NCBI GenBank assembly: GCA_946902985.2
Contig: OX336389.2
Coordinates: 790,376,979 to 790,440,978, forward strand
Length of the DNA stretch: 64,000 nt
Source of the DNA: Meconema thalassinum
Lineage: Eukaryota; Arthropoda; Insecta; Orthoptera; Tettigoniidae
Reading direction: 5' to 3'
Every line of letters begins with the position of its first letter. Position 1 is the first letter of the stretch. Position numbers and translations under genes: made by a program. Positions 41,388-53,947 of the stretch are shown piece after piece. Under the pieces are notes generated by a model. It was not told the DNA's origin, made no database searches, and saw nothing but the letters and a program-made list of their open reading frames with translations.

Positions 41388-43625
41388 TCAGATTTTCCAC
41401 TGGCGCGTGTCGCCGTTCCTCTGATACGGCCTGTCTTGCTGTCTATTTCCTCTCCAATTAGAGTATCCTCGCTGGTACGGTCTTCTATTATTATTATTGT
41501 TGTTCTGGTACCGGTTGTTGTAATTATTATTATTATTCTGGTACTGGTTGTTGTAATTATTATTATTATTATTATTCTGCTTATAGCGACCCCTCTTGTC
41601 ATACTGATCCTGCCTCCTTGGCGCGAACTGCGTGTTTATCGCTTGCGATCTCGTATTTGAATGCTGATTATTATTATTATTATTATTATTACTTGGAACT
41701 ACTTCTGCTGCGTTAACGCATTCGATGTTTCTCTGACGACTTTGTGCTGAAACCATACTTGTTTCATCCAAATGACGAAGGATCTCCTCTGCTTCTATCG
41801 CTGTTTTCACGTTAGCCCTTACCAAAAATTGTTGTATGTTGATAGCTAATTGTTTGCCTATTGTCAATACCAAATTTTCCTCTGACGGTGGTTCGTCCAA
41901 ATCTTTCAGTCGAATCATCTGTTACGAGAAAAACTCCGAGAATTTCGTTGGATGTGTGCTGTGATACTTCCTAGCGTACAGATCCATTCTTAACCCCTGT
42001 TCACAACGCTGGGCTCCAAAATTTCTTTAAAAATGCCTCCTTGAACTGTGCCATGTTTTCAAACGTATACTTGAAACTTTGAAACCAGACAAGACTTGAA
42101 CCTTGAAGATTTTTCTCTAACATTCTGAGGAGTTTAATTGGAATTATCTGATTATCATTATAGTAGTCGTCCAGTTTGCGGAGAAAAGCTTTTGGTGTAA
42201 TTTCTTGCCCGTCTATGAATTTTGATGGTTTAAAATCATTTCCTCGTATCACCTGAATTACTTGCTGTGTCGTTACATTAGGTTGCAGTGTAGATTTCTC
42301 GCCCCTGCAGTTACGAAATGCTTCCGTATCGACCCCTGCTCTCACGCTGTTTTCATGACTTGTGCTTCCCGTGGATTTAAATGCCTCCGGACTTCCAATA
42401 CTGACACGTTTTCCTGCTGTCTGCTCTGACGTAAATAGAGTTGCATTTTCTAGTGACCGAATCTCGTTCTTTATGATTAGATCCGCATGCTCTTGGAATT
42501 TAGTTTTCATACATTCCTCCAGTGCTTGCATTCGAGAATTGTTATCTCCTAATCTCTTTAAAATTGACAATCTGTCACCTTTATTTTCTTCCACCTGCTC
42601 TTTTCGGATCTTGTCATTCATTGTTTTCAATCCCTCTCCTAAACGTTCCTCTATCTGCTCCTGATTCGTATCTATCTTTTCTTCTAACTGATCAAGATTC
42701 TTATCTATCCTTTCTTCTATCTGCTACATTTGTTCTTGATTCTTATCTTGGCCTATCTCTGTTTTTTCCAAACGCTCGTCCATCTGCATGCTATTTATTT
42801 CTATATTCTTCTTTATTCTGCTGTTGGTTAGCTTCCAAAATCGCCCCTCTCCGTAGATTTAATTTCCAAACGATCGAGTTCTTTAATTAACCCCAATACA
42901 TTAGCGTCAACTGATTCTATCTGCACCTGCATATTCGCTGTCTTGAACTCGATTTTCTTAAATTCTCCCTGTAATTTCTCCTGCATTGTTTTTATCCCTG
43001 TCGTATTAGTCATACAAGCTTGTTCTATTTGTTCCAATTTTGCCGTTACCATTTCGTCCAACTCTACTATTTTCAAATCATATTTAGCTTGTATCGATTT
43101 AATCTATCCCAACTGTTCAGTGTTGTTCTCGTACATTTCTGTTGCCAGTCTGTCTAATTATACCTTCGTGTTCTCATTTATCTCAAGCGTGATTTTACTT
43201 AAGTTTTCAGTCTGTGCTACCGCCTGTTCCTCAAGTTTACTGTTTACCCGCTCTGTGATGTTATTGTTTAACGTGACTAAGTTTTCACTGTTATGTTCCT
43301 TCATTTTACTTTCCAATGTTAGTAATTGTTCCTCACTACGCTCTTTCATTCTACTCTCCAGTGTAAGCATTTGATCCTCACTACGCTCTTTCATTCTAAT
43401 CTCCAGTGATTGTATTTGTTCACAATTACTGTGAGTAATTTCATTCTTTAGTGTTAACAATTGTTTCTCACTATTCTCCTGCATTTTGCCTTCAAGTGTC
43501 AATAATTGTTCACTACCGTTTTCCCGTATTCTAGCTTCTAATGTTTACATTTGTTCCTTATTACTCTCTTGAATCTTAGATGAAGACCTCTCCAGCAGCT
43601 CATTAATTTCAGCAATCCTTGCCAT
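41388..43625 (-). pseudogene. Gypsy gag with long coiled-coil repeats and Asn-rich tail
   Basis: The start is likely at 43625 (MARIAEINELLERSSSKIQE). The N-terminal third is a coiled coil with a repeated unit of about 17-24 residues, such as MKERSEDQMLTLESRMKERS and EEQLLTLESKMKEHNSENLV, with few stops, continuing through MVTAKLEQIEQACMTN. The capsid-like middle (42630-42001) has VIRGNDFKPSKFIDGQEITP, KAFLRKLDDYY and LQGSSLVWFQSFKYTFENMA, with FKEAFLKKFWSPAL, the W....F region of gypsy capsid. The tail (41918-41388) contains ENLVLTIGKQLAINIQQFLV and three runs of asparagine encoded by ATT-type repeats, with NYNNQYQN and RRPYQRGYSNWRGNRQQDR, a basic RNA-binding end. No CCHC knuckle is present. 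Stops at about 43546, 43155, 43110 and 42727 break it. Confidence 0.8.
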
Positions 43626-44159
43626 CACAACACAAAATACACTTTGAGAAATAGGGCCATGCAACCAGTAACATCCACCGCACTCACACACATGTTGGAC
43701 ATTTAATAATTATTCATACTCAATCATTTAATTTTACGTTAAAAATTCACCCCACAATCAAAGCATCAATGATTATTTGAATTTACTTTTAATATTAATT
43801 TTCCCTTTTTATTCTGGTCATAAATTCCTAATCTGAATGAATTTACATGACCATCTTTTAATTAACCAGTGTTAATTAAAATTTTAAGGCAACACCGTCC
43901 TGTCATTAAAAAATTTCTGAGTTCATTGAATCAAAACAATCACTAATTTATTTTATAATGGGCGCCACGAACACATCTTAAATCAATACAATATCAAATC
44001 TACTGTATTCCGTATTTCTAACCTTAAATAAACACACTGATTTTACTTATGCACATGGTTGAAAGACATCACCTAATTTACAGATTCTACTAATTAATAT
44101 GCAATGCCTGGTATTATTTTTCCACAAAATACTATGAGGCAAGCAAAAGCAACAACAAA

Positions 44160-44175
44160 CCCCACGTTGGGCAGA
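44160..44175 (-). promoter_or_regulatory. Primer-binding-site-like motif
   Basis: On the minus strand TCTGCCCAACGTGGGG lies about 14 nt inside the 5' LTR. The GCCCAACGTGGGG core is like the primer sites of many insect LTR elements (usually preceded by TGGC), but the offset from the LTR end is larger than usual. Confidence 0.5.
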
Positions 44176-44188
44176 CATTTTAGATCTA

Positions 44189-47071
44189 TGAACCCTTGCG
44201 AGAAGCTATTTATGAGACTCTTTCTTCAGGGTAGTGTTCGGTCCATAACGAATTTGGTAATTTATGCTTCTACAAGGTGCAAGGTAACATAGTCCAAAAT
44301 ATATGACAGGAAAGAACAGAAGTGAAGCCAAACTAAACAAAAACAAATTTAATTTCAGAATTAAATAAACATAAGCACAATAAACAACACGAGGGAACAC
44401 CCTCTTAACTCTACACCCAAAACTACAGTGTGAATACAAAATAAATTATCTCACCAGAGATATCAACACAAATAACAGGTCCCGAAATATGGCCTGCTTA
44501 TCTACAAACCATGTGTGCAAGTGATGTGACTAAGCATGCGATATGGAAGAGTACTTGATACGTGATTTGTTGCCATCCTGCGAATGCCATCAGGCTACAA
44601 ATCCATTTCTGAGATATCCTAGCAATGGGAACGAAACACTACTAATTCTATCAATACAATACCGACACTCGCTAACTTTAAATATTTATAAAAACAAAGA
44701 TTTCCGCAGAAATCTGGACCAACGTGCCACAGCACAACAAACTGCCTCAACATAGGTCTTCATCAAATAAACACAAGAATGAGTAACGTGACCACGATAC
44801 AACAACAACGACAAATGACCATATGTCATCTTACACTGAAATACACAACAAGGTGCCAACAAGAATTTACATATCATCTAAACTTAAATAAGAGATGCTC
44901 AACAGCAATGCAATTAATATACAAGAAAAATATTTTATATGGACGTCGCACATGGGAATACCGCTCAGGCATGGCGATGTCAACCCTCAATGTTATATCA
45001 CTCTTGAAATGAACAAGCAAGCTATATTTAAAAACAGGGTCTCTGCGAGGCCGTTTTTTTCCTCACAAATAGGCGTCCAGAAAATACCTCAGATAAGCGC
45101 ACAGTCTAGAACTCGTTATCACATGTCAAATCACCCCTCGTGTGAAATTTATCCCGGGGCAGCACTAATTGCTTGGTCCCCAAGATCAACGAAGAATAGC
45201 TGTCATCGCAGCTCACATGTGTGTGTGTCATCAAAATAATATCTCATTAATTCCACTTGGAATTACGAGATCACGAAGAACAGCTGCCAACTCAGTTCAA
45301 ACTATATGTGTGTCAACAAATATCTCATTAATTCCCATTGGAATTACAAGATCAGCATTGGACAGGCTGAGGTCCCTACGGGCATCACTCAGCATCCTTA
45401 AAAAACATTGCAGCCGGCAGAGGACTGGCCCCAAGCCATACTCCCGCGCAGATAATTCGCACATATCACACATAGACACACAATATCAAACGCTGGGGTT
45501 TTGACAAACAACTGAAATAAAAGTACAAAAATATTTTCCACTCGAATGCGCGCGCCTGATCTAGTATTCTGACCGAAGAATTAATTAATCAAAATGCAAA
45601 ATTAAAATGAAATAAAAGAACGGACGGTTCTTCACAAAATCATGTCGCAAAAAGGCAGCTCAAAATAAATACTTGTTCATTCAAAAATCCTAGCAAACAC
45701 TCGTTTTTCCCCTTTGCTATTTTTACTGTTAATTAATGCAGCACCACTTATCACCTTGGCCGCATCCATGTGTACGCCAAATCAAATACATACATGTACA
45801 CGAGTACACGAATTAAAATTACACAAAATACAACATATCAAACTGATGGCGACGCGTCCTCACGCATTTAAATATTTGAGTGTAGGGACACTACTTTAAT
45901 CTACCACAAATGAAACAAGAATAAAATCACAAGAAAAACTGTTTACACACAAGGTTCCCATGCCAAAATACCTAAATAATGAATAAATCAGTATTTGTAC
46001 TCATCCATATCAGCTCATCACGTCAATGGACGTCACTTTCCTTAGCCCACTATGAATTTACGTAGCCATGACAAATCTCTGCGTAGGTTGTACGTTCATT
46101 ATCCCAGTGGTCGACCCAATGTTCGTCATCTTGATGCCTTCTTCAATGATGAAAATACAGTTCAAAATTAATATTATTTCTACACCTACTATAATTGCAA
46201 CAGAGATACACATTCACTCTTAGTCCTAGGCAATTAATAAAACGTGGGCACTTTCCCTAAATAAGCACTTGGCTAACTTCACTCGCAAAAACATACTTTA
46301 AAATATCACTGTTTATGTTACAATCGGCTCACAACCGAGTCCTCAAAATGTTATGCATCTTACTTGAGATCGAAGACAAAAGTACTTTACAAAATGATGC
46401 TAGTAGCACACGGCTACGGCAAATGATTACGTACAAGAGCCCTCGGCTCCGTCAAAATAAGAACGTGTAGTAACGTGTAACCTCTCCCGGTTATCAAAAA
46501 TATGAACATGTTCGTTAGCACAGACATCTAATTTATACAAATCTGGTCAACGGGACGGTGGAGGGGACTATAAATTTTCACTAAAACGAAGGAGTTTTCG
46601 TAGAAGTTTGCGGGTGGTATCAAAGATCATCATTTTTCATGAACGTTCCAACGCTGCCTCGCGGAATCAAATAGAATCGTGGATTAATTAGATAGAGCTT
46701 CGGCGCGCTTTCTCAAGGCATGCTCCTTTTTCGCCGAAACAAGCCTGGGTCTGCATTGTTCGTCAATTCATATGCAAAATCGTTGAGTAGAGTACGTCGC
46801 TTCTCCCACCTGTCGTCCTCAAAAGTATCTTTGTCTCACAGTTCCCGGTCAACACGCTCTTTGTCTCGCTGGCGCACAAAGGCTCGAGACGCTCAAGGTC
46901 AGCGTTCAGCGACCCCGCTTCCAAGAAATGTTTAAATTTATCCTGCGTGCTCCACTGGCCCAACTCTTGCAACACTAAGCTCTCAACGTGCTTCAACTGA
47001 CTACGGTTATAATGCAGTACATAAAATTAAAATATGAACAATTATTCTGCGATAGTATGAATAAGGGTTCA
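44189..47071 (-). repeat. 5' LTR of the gypsy element
   Basis: 2,883 bp, bounded by TGAACCCTTGCGAG and AGGGTTCA. It matches the LTR at 33397-36268 with scattered substitutions and small indels, such as a 10-bp difference near 45358. The plus strand shows AT-rich blocks but I could not place a TATA box or polyadenylation site with confidence. Confidence 0.95.
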
Positions 47072-47254
47072 ATATATGGAGGCAGAATTAAGACAAGCAA
47101 TTGGAAGTATATTGGCAAATCCCTGTTGAGATGCAAGAAGATGGTTGATCCAATGCTTTGGCCTAAAACCATTCGAACTACTTCTGGATTTTAGGGGCAT
47201 AAGACTGTAATGGCGACTCATAAGATTTCTTCTTGGATTGGTAGAAAGCAGCTG

Positions 47255-47455
47255 TTGTTGGTTGATTTTGGTGCTTTGCGACATCATGGTCATGTAGATC
47301 TGTGTACTTGGGCATGTGGAATTTGTCTGATAACCTGTGTTATTTGGATGGCTTATAAGTGTGTGCATTTATTATTCAGATAAGGATTGGGAACGAGGCG
47401 GCCATGGCCTTAAATTAGGAACCATCCCGGCATTTGCCTGGAGTAGAATACTCTC
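47255..47455 (-). repeat. SINE family B fragment
   Basis: On the minus strand it shows CAGGCAAATGCCGGGATGG, CCATGGCCGCC(T), CCAATCCTTATCTGAAT and a CAGACAAATTCCACATGCCC, CAAGTACAC segment, as in the other family B copies. Confidence 0.75.
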
Positions 47456-47684
47456 CTGACCTCTAGTCACCTGGCACATTAAAAGCCACTTGCAGGAAAT
47501 TCTCTGAATTCACTGACAAATTGACTAGTTAAATACACGTGTTGAAAGGCAAGCTTTATCGACTGAGTAATACTGTATCACGAAAATTATAATTATAAGA
47601 TACCAACAAAACCATTTTCTGTGGAGAGCTGAGATATTTAACTTGCGAGAGCGGAATATATGAGAGGGAATACGGTGTCAGCAT

Positions 47685-47855
47685 TGAACTAAAGGCAGTG
47701 TTGTCGCGAATGCTGCTACCTACGCCTACTATGTGCGTATGTCCTCTACACTTCCCCTCATTTCTACATTATCATTATAATTATAGCATTATTATGATAG
47801 TGATATTCAAATGGTTTCTAATAAATCAAAGTGCTTAAAAGTTTCAGTGCTTATT
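47685..47855 (+). repeat. Dispersed repeat shared with 54490-54655
   Basis: Landmarks TTGTC(G/A)CGAATGCTGCT, CCTCATTTCTACAT, ATCAAAGTGCTTA and TCAAATGGTTT recur in the same order at 54490-54655, with substitutions and one indel. Confidence 0.75.
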
Positions 47856-47859
47856 CTAA

Positions 47860-48368
47860 AATAAAATAAAATAAAATCCCGTTTTCAAGCAAAAATATTC
47901 AAGGCAAAACGACATACGTACCTTAATAGAGGTAACACTTCAGGAGTGATGAATCAAGTAGAATACTTAAATTGGACTAAATACCTCATGTAATGATGAA
48001 TAATAATTGTGGAAAGGATGTCCTAATAGATGTTTTCTCCTTCGCTGTCTGTAACCCACCCGTTATCCCCTTTACAACACGACTTATATACTGTAGGGAA
48101 AACTCACATTAATTCTGTACCACGTATCACTCGTTTCCTTTTCGCTTTCACTTTGATAATATATCATATTCATACCTTATTTCTTCTTTTGGCAGGGGGG
48201 GGGACATTATCAATTGTAACTACTAACCTTGATCACTTCTGCACCGGATATATGTGCTAAATCACTTAAATATGTGCTTTTATTTATTGTATATTTAACA
48301 AACATAGCCATTTTTGACAGCATATTTAGTATGTGAAACTGCCGCAGCGATCACATTGACGTCATTAG
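47860..48368. other. Gene-free stretch
   Basis: I recognise no gene in this stretch. It contains a short AAAATAAAATAAAAT run near 47858-47876 and a G9 run near 48196-48204. The 8-bp hAT target copy GTCATTAG is at its end. Confidence 0.4.
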
Positions 48369-48711
48369 TAGGGCCTGGATTTAAAAAAAATGCATATGCG
48401 CATATGTAAATGCATATTTAGAACGCTAGTACATATTTGAATATATTTTTCTCTCGTGTGTGATCGATGAATCCAATATTTCTGAACGAAATGAAAAATC
48501 TAATGGACTCCATATGTTGTACATCCCTTGGCAACATGATAAGCCTTCCCTGGTTAAGGAATGTGCTTTCAATATCGCAATACAGAACAAGCAGCTATTT
48601 CCTTCAGTCCTATGTACAGTAGCCTCCCAAGGTTTGCGTAAACAAGTGCGTTCATCTGTTAACTTGCTCTTCGTCTATTGCAGAGTTTTACCAGATTAAA
48701 TTGTAAAAATG

Positions 48712-49147
48712 CCTACAGATAAGAGCTCCAGGTCATTTTTAATAAAACAGTGGATATCAGGCAATAGTGAATATACAAGTGACGGTGATGTAGTGTACTA
48801 TCAAGTGTGCGAGAAGAGTGTAAAATGCGATAAAAAATTTCAACTTGAGCAGCATTCGAAAACGACTTCACATCTTAGATGAAAAGAACAGAGTAAGAAT
48901 ACACAACAGCTACTTTTAACTGACATTAAAAGTTAGTACATTTTCTGCTGATCTCTGTGAAGTTTTTGTATGCAGCAACATTCCACCGCATAAATTGAAT
49001 AATTCACATCTACGCTCGTTTCTTGAAAAGTATTGTGCTAATCAAAGGATACCAGATGAATCTACCCCTAGGAAGAACTATTTACTTTCACTTCACGCTC
49101 CTGTCGTGGATTCGATACGGTCTGACATAGGAGGGAACTGTATATTG
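48712..49147 (+). pseudogene. hAT transposase (CGBP1-like), N-terminal part
   Basis: The start reads MPTDKSSRSFLIKQWISGN, then VVYYQVCEKSVKCDKKFQLE with QHSKTTSHL, a BED/C2H2-type zinc finger (Cys-x2-Cys in the usual form is changed to Q.CEK here, with one Cys visible in the first pair). After stops, one frame over, come SAATFHRINXNN-like text and NNSHLRSFLEKYCANQRIPD with ESTPRKNYL, and VDSIRSDIGGNCI. These match the N-terminal half of insect CGG-repeat-binding-protein-1-like proteins, which derive from hAT transposases. The reading stops at the nested insertion (49148). Confidence 0.75.
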
Positions 49148-52100
49148 TGTACCCAATCGTCATCATATGGAACATGTGTTCGTATCCCAGCTAACTCACC
49201 GTCTTTCGAGGTATGGGACATTCAACCCACTATACGACCACATATTCAGGATTTGAGTCTGTCAGGTGACTACTCTACTTGAAAGAAACAACATATTCCT
49301 AAGTATAACATTTAATGATAGTAAATCATGGCAATACAACTTAAAACACACAAAAAAAATACTTTAAATTTATTTCCCACAACAAAAATCAAAATTATCT
49401 GTGAGTCTCTTCTTCTCAAAATTAGTGCTTCACCGCACTCACGTCTATCCAAAACATCCTATTATTGATACTCTCTGACATTTGCGAGTGTCCATAGTGT
49501 TCTTCACGTGGCACAATTTAACACAAACTGGAATATCACGATATAATAAACACAAATTATGTTTAAATGACACTAAATCTGCAATTATTAAACATTTATC
49601 CGTTTTACACGGGACATTTACTTTAAATAACATTAATTCATTAGCTTATGCCTTGTTTAATCAGTGTTGCGTCGTGCGAATTGTTTTCTTTTCCCATCAG
49701 TTTCAAACGTTGAAGTGGTTCACTTTCCCTTCCAAAATACACATGGATATAGATGTTTTTATAGCTTCACCATACAACGAGTTTCTGGGTCTGGTCAAAA
49801 CATTATCGTTACAAACGTGTCATGTCATTCAAATTACTCTACCCGTATGAATAAATTAGTGTGAACTGGGCAAATACACTTTACAAAAATGCCTTTATTC
49901 ATCTGGTGCAGTTAATTCCTCCTCAGAGAATAACTGGGCCAAATATTATCCGATTACAACATTCCAACTTGGTATGTGTGTGGAAATAATGCATTTAATT
50001 CAATTGACATCATCACATCAAGCATATCTTAATTACTTTTCGAAATATCGAGATTCTTCAGTGTCCCACTACATTTTTAAAATAAAAGGATCAGGTCTAT
50101 AGACTTCCTTTCCATGCGGACAAAGAATTAGTTACGGCTGGCATCGGCAAGATGGCCGCCGGTTTAGTGGGCTACCTGCCACCCCATCTGGCTTCCCGCA
50201 AGGTCAAGTTCATTTACTGGTGCAGCCATGCTGGAGGTACCCTGAGTGGGTCGTGTTCTTATGAATTGAGTCAATCTACTTATTTAATACCTACATTTAC
50301 AGTATAATGGGCTCATCTCGGCTCCTAATTAATATTCATGGCAAGGGATGGATCACGAAATAGCTTTGCCGTTCTCTGGTCGTCATCAGTGGCTTTTGCG
50401 CGCATCTCAAGTGAGTATCACAGTTCTCTCACTGGTGCAGCATGCATATAACAAGAGGAAATCGGCGTTTCCTAGACGAAGAATCATAAGTCTTACCTCT
50501 AAGGGCAGATCAATTAATATATGGGCTCACATAGGGTCTCTAACAGTTATCCCTGGTGGCAAAAATTCTGCGAACAGTGGATACAGACAGACTCTGCCCC
50601 CAGCTCTGTTGCGAATAATACATGTATGCACTAAGGCAATACTACATCATAGATTCGAAGATTAGCCGACTAGATTCGCCAGACGCGCAAGCTACTTTCG
50701 GATGATCCCCGCAACTTATTGACGTAAATCTCTTGATTCTACGTTACATGCTCGCTGAACGCGGCTCAAACAATATTTCTCACAGATGATTCAATTCTTA
50801 AAGCACTCACGTCCTCTATGCAATTACTCATAAGCCAAAGTTCTACGTAGCTCCAAAACAAGTATAAATTTACTGGCTTACATTAACTACCTTAATGGCT
50901 CTCAAATACAACCCTGTAGAATATACCATAATAAACATTTATTCAACATTTCCATGACACTGAAAAGCTCTCTTCACCCCGATATTTTACGTTGCTTTCT
51001 TACTGTTTACAATAACACAGTATTCTTACGCTAGACATGACACACTTTGCACGTACTATAGGCCTGACATGCCGATTATTTATTCATTATTGTTACCGAC
51101 CCCAGATTATTATTATTATTATTTAACGTTACACTTACCTTCATCAATGTCTTACGCCTGAATGGCAGTAAACAAACCATCCTCCAAGCCATATTTTACC
51201 AAAATACGAGGGATGTGATCTCGTACATAAATGGCTGTTAATTCTTAAACTTAGAGTGATGCTTCGTTGTATGGTGAGCTATTTAAATCATATCAACATA
51301 TTAAATTTGTACTCACTTTCATTTTTGCTGGGTTGGTCCAGCATGCCAGCGTCTTGCCTGCCATGATGCTTATCTTAAGCCATCATGATATCATTCACAC
51401 GACACATTGTATAAACTTTACACATGGTAATTATATTTTTCACTATTGGCATTTTCACTTTGACAAAATACACATTCTTTTACCCTATAAACATAAACAC
51501 TTGTAAAAATCACTGTAATATCATTTTATACACAATTCTCGCACTATCTTCACACATGGATCCTGGATTGGATTCCCCCTATCGCCTGACCTCAGAGATG
51601 CGATGCAGCTAACTCCTGACAACCGCTGTTCTCCTTGAAAGTCTATCTTGCGTGTGTGTGTTCGACTCCCGTCACCTACAGTTTATATCTCCTCTACTTC
51701 AACTTGTTCAATCCTAGGTTACGACTACTTGTAACGCCTCCCAGGCTCCCGTAACTGTAGTGATCATTATAATAATATGTTATTTTACCCATGATAACAC
51801 TTCCTGATTATGTTCATTGTCTGTAGCATCATCCTAACTTATCTCTACGCTGTACTGAATCTATACTCGCGTATGCTATTGCTTATACGTCTGCTGTAGG
51901 CTAATTCTTATACGATTCATAATTACTGTTGTTAAGCTGCCTGATGCGCTTTTCATTGTTCACCGCTAGTACATTTGAGCGTCAATACTTTATAAATTCG
52001 CGCACTTTCTTGCGTGATCCGGCAGCGTGTTAGCTCACGTGTTGAGTCGAGACGAACTGACCTCCCTGCTAAGCTTCTCCTATATAAAGCTTCTTTGTGA

Positions 52101-52897
52101 AGAGTAGTTCACTGGATGTCCAGGGCCGACTCCCTTCATGATATAATACATTTCCAGACAAAGTGAAGTATGATCCTTGTTTGTCTATGCGTGGAAGTCC
52201 CAAAATCACTCGCGTGCAAGCAATCGCTTCGGCCAATTAATTATAATTAATTGCTTCCTTCCACGGCGTCATGACGCTACTCCGGTAATTCCCCTCGGCT
52301 CATCTACAAATCCTTACTCCGTAGCGTATGAGGTCTGTGCAGAGGTTCCTTTAGAGATGCAGGCTTTAATTTTGGCGTGATAACACTCCTAAATTATCTT
52401 TCCTAGAATACATGCATCTGGGTGTAAGTTTCATTTCAATTCATTGCTCCAATTGGCTGTAATCAATTAATTTCTGTGGGCGACTGCCCCCACTCCCATG
52501 TTTCGCCTTGTCGAAAGGGGATTTTCTCGGTCATTAATCATGCCCTTCAACTTCCAGCCACGCCGAAGGTAGGACCTTGGCGCCATGTCTTCTCCTCCCA
52601 CATTCAACTCCGCTTTGTCAAATTGTCAAGCTAGCTCGCTTTCTTGCATTCTGGCCTCTAAAAGGTACATAGGCTGGTATTTTCTGCAATAATCCACCTT
52701 AAAAGCTATGATATTCCCGTTCTGGCCGTGAAATCCTGCTATTATAATTATATGCAGATATAACTCATTGTTCTTCGGGTTCACTGTGGCTGTTCCCCCT
52801 CAGAGATCAATGATTCGATTCTGTGCAGAATCATGGGCCTGGTCTTCTTGTTAAAGACCCCAATTCGATGCCAGTCAGCCGTGTCTAATTGGGCACA
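49148..52897 (+). mobile_element. 3.75-kb solo-LTR-like insertion in the hAT element
   Basis: It starts TGTACCCAATCG and ends CTAATTGGGCACA, so it has TG...CA ends with short inverted termini (TGT.CCCAAT / ATTGGGCACA). Both sides have the 4-bp duplication ATTG (49144-49147 and 52898-52901), and removing the insertion restores the transposase reading [12 protein letters not shown]. No retroviral protein is encoded. A TATATAAA box lies at 52081 with a TTCACT initiator-like site 30 bp on. These are the hallmarks of a solo LTR, but 3.75 kb is very long. An unknown non-coding element is the alternative. Confidence 0.7.
52081..52113 (+). promoter_or_regulatory. Predicted promoter within the LTR-like insertion
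   Basis: TATATAAA at 52081-52088 and TTCACT with its A 30 bp after the TATA start. If this is an LTR, U3 would be about 2.96 kb and R-U5 about 0.8 kb. Confidence 0.4.
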
Positions 52898-52901
52898 ATT
52901 G

Positions 52902-53947
52902 ATATCTGTTGATGAAACAACAGATTCGTGTGGTCGATACATTGCGAACTTTATAGTGGGTAAATTATGTCCAGAGGAACCCGGCAAACCTCATTTACTT
53001 TCGTGCAAAGTGCTAGAAAAAACCAACCACGCTACAGTTGAGAGATTTGTTAACGATTCCCTGCGATTTCTGTGGCCTAGTGAATCGGAAAGTGATTGTT
53101 ACAAAGTGCGCCTTTTAGCCACAGATGCAGCTTCGTATATGTTGAAAGTTGGTCAGTCTCTTGGAGTATTTTTTCCAAATTGTATCCATGTCACATGTTT
53201 GGCCCATGGATTGCATCGAATTGCAGAAGAGATATGTACGCTCTTGCCATCTGTTGACAAAGTAATTTCAAGTGGGAAGAAACTGTTCCTAAAAGCACCG
53301 GCTCGTGTACAGTTGTTTCAAAACTCCCCTGCCTCAGGTTTCTCTTCCGCCGGAAACTGTTCTCACAATATGGGGAACTTGGTTATCCGCAGTATTGTTC
53401 TACCAGGAGTACTTTAATCAAGTGAAAGATGTAGTTACAAGTATTGACGATAGCCATACTGCGCGTGTTCGTGAAGCAAAGTGCGCATTTGAATCTGAAA
53501 CTGTATATCAAGATATCAGTTTCATCCATGTGCATTATTCGTCACTTTCGAAGGCGATTAAGGGCCTAGAAACTCGCGGTGCACGTCTACACGAATCCCT
53601 TTAGTTACGGTAATTCAAAACACCATTAGTTCTTTAAATGGTGTCCCTGGTGAAACTCGAGAAAAAGTGAAAAGGAAACTCAGTGCGGTGTTTAACTCAA
53701 ACCCAGGACTGAAGAAGATCAATCCATAAACAACTACGTACATAAGTGGAATCAGGCAGTCTTTACCAGAAGAATGTTCAGAGCAGTCAGTGCCAGTGTA
53801 CAAGTACTGCACAGTTACGTCCGTCAACGTAGAACGATCATTCGCAGCATATAAATTAATTCTGTCCGACTACAGAAAGTCATTGACCCCTGAAAACATT
53901 GAACAACTATTGATAACCTACTGCCATGCAACATTTTGCCAGGAATG
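52902..53947 (+). pseudogene. hAT transposase (CGBP1-like), C-terminal part
   Basis: The open frame reads [20 protein letters not shown] (catalytic Asp region), [20 protein letters not shown] and [20 protein letters not shown] with [20 protein letters not shown], the hAT C(X)2H-type core motif. A frame change near 53320 leads to [20 protein letters not shown] (the conserved RWxxW-like stretch) and a stop near 53603. Decayed text then gives NVERSFAAYKLILSDYRK-like and SLTPENIEQLLITYCHATF, the C-terminal hATC dimerisation region. The open portion to about 53417 is 170 codons. The gene is close to complete once the insertion is discounted, but frameshifts and several stops inactivate it. Confidence 0.85.

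Larger units (their letters stand above)
33397..47071 (-). mobile_element. Ty3/gypsy-type LTR retrotransposon with ~2.9-kb LTRs
   Basis: The element is 13,675 bp and reads on the minus strand. Both LTRs start TGAAC and end GTTCA, with possible 4-bp ATAT duplications at 33393-33396 and 47072-47075. A purine tract (GGTGGAGGAAAG) borders the 3' LTR on the inner side and a GCCCAACGTGGGG motif lies just inside the 5' LTR. The internal region encodes gag, protease, reverse transcriptase, RNase H and integrase with several lesions. A mariner (40339-41309) and a SINE (37008-37337) are nested inside. The LTRs differ at only a few per cent of positions by eye, so the insertion looks fairly recent. Confidence 0.93.

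Noticed and set aside
49148..52897. Coding region inside the LTR-like insertion (for example an open frame at 50348-50665)
   Set aside because: The frames are short, have no known motif and show no Cys/His, GDD/YVDD or DTG signatures expected of a retroelement interior.
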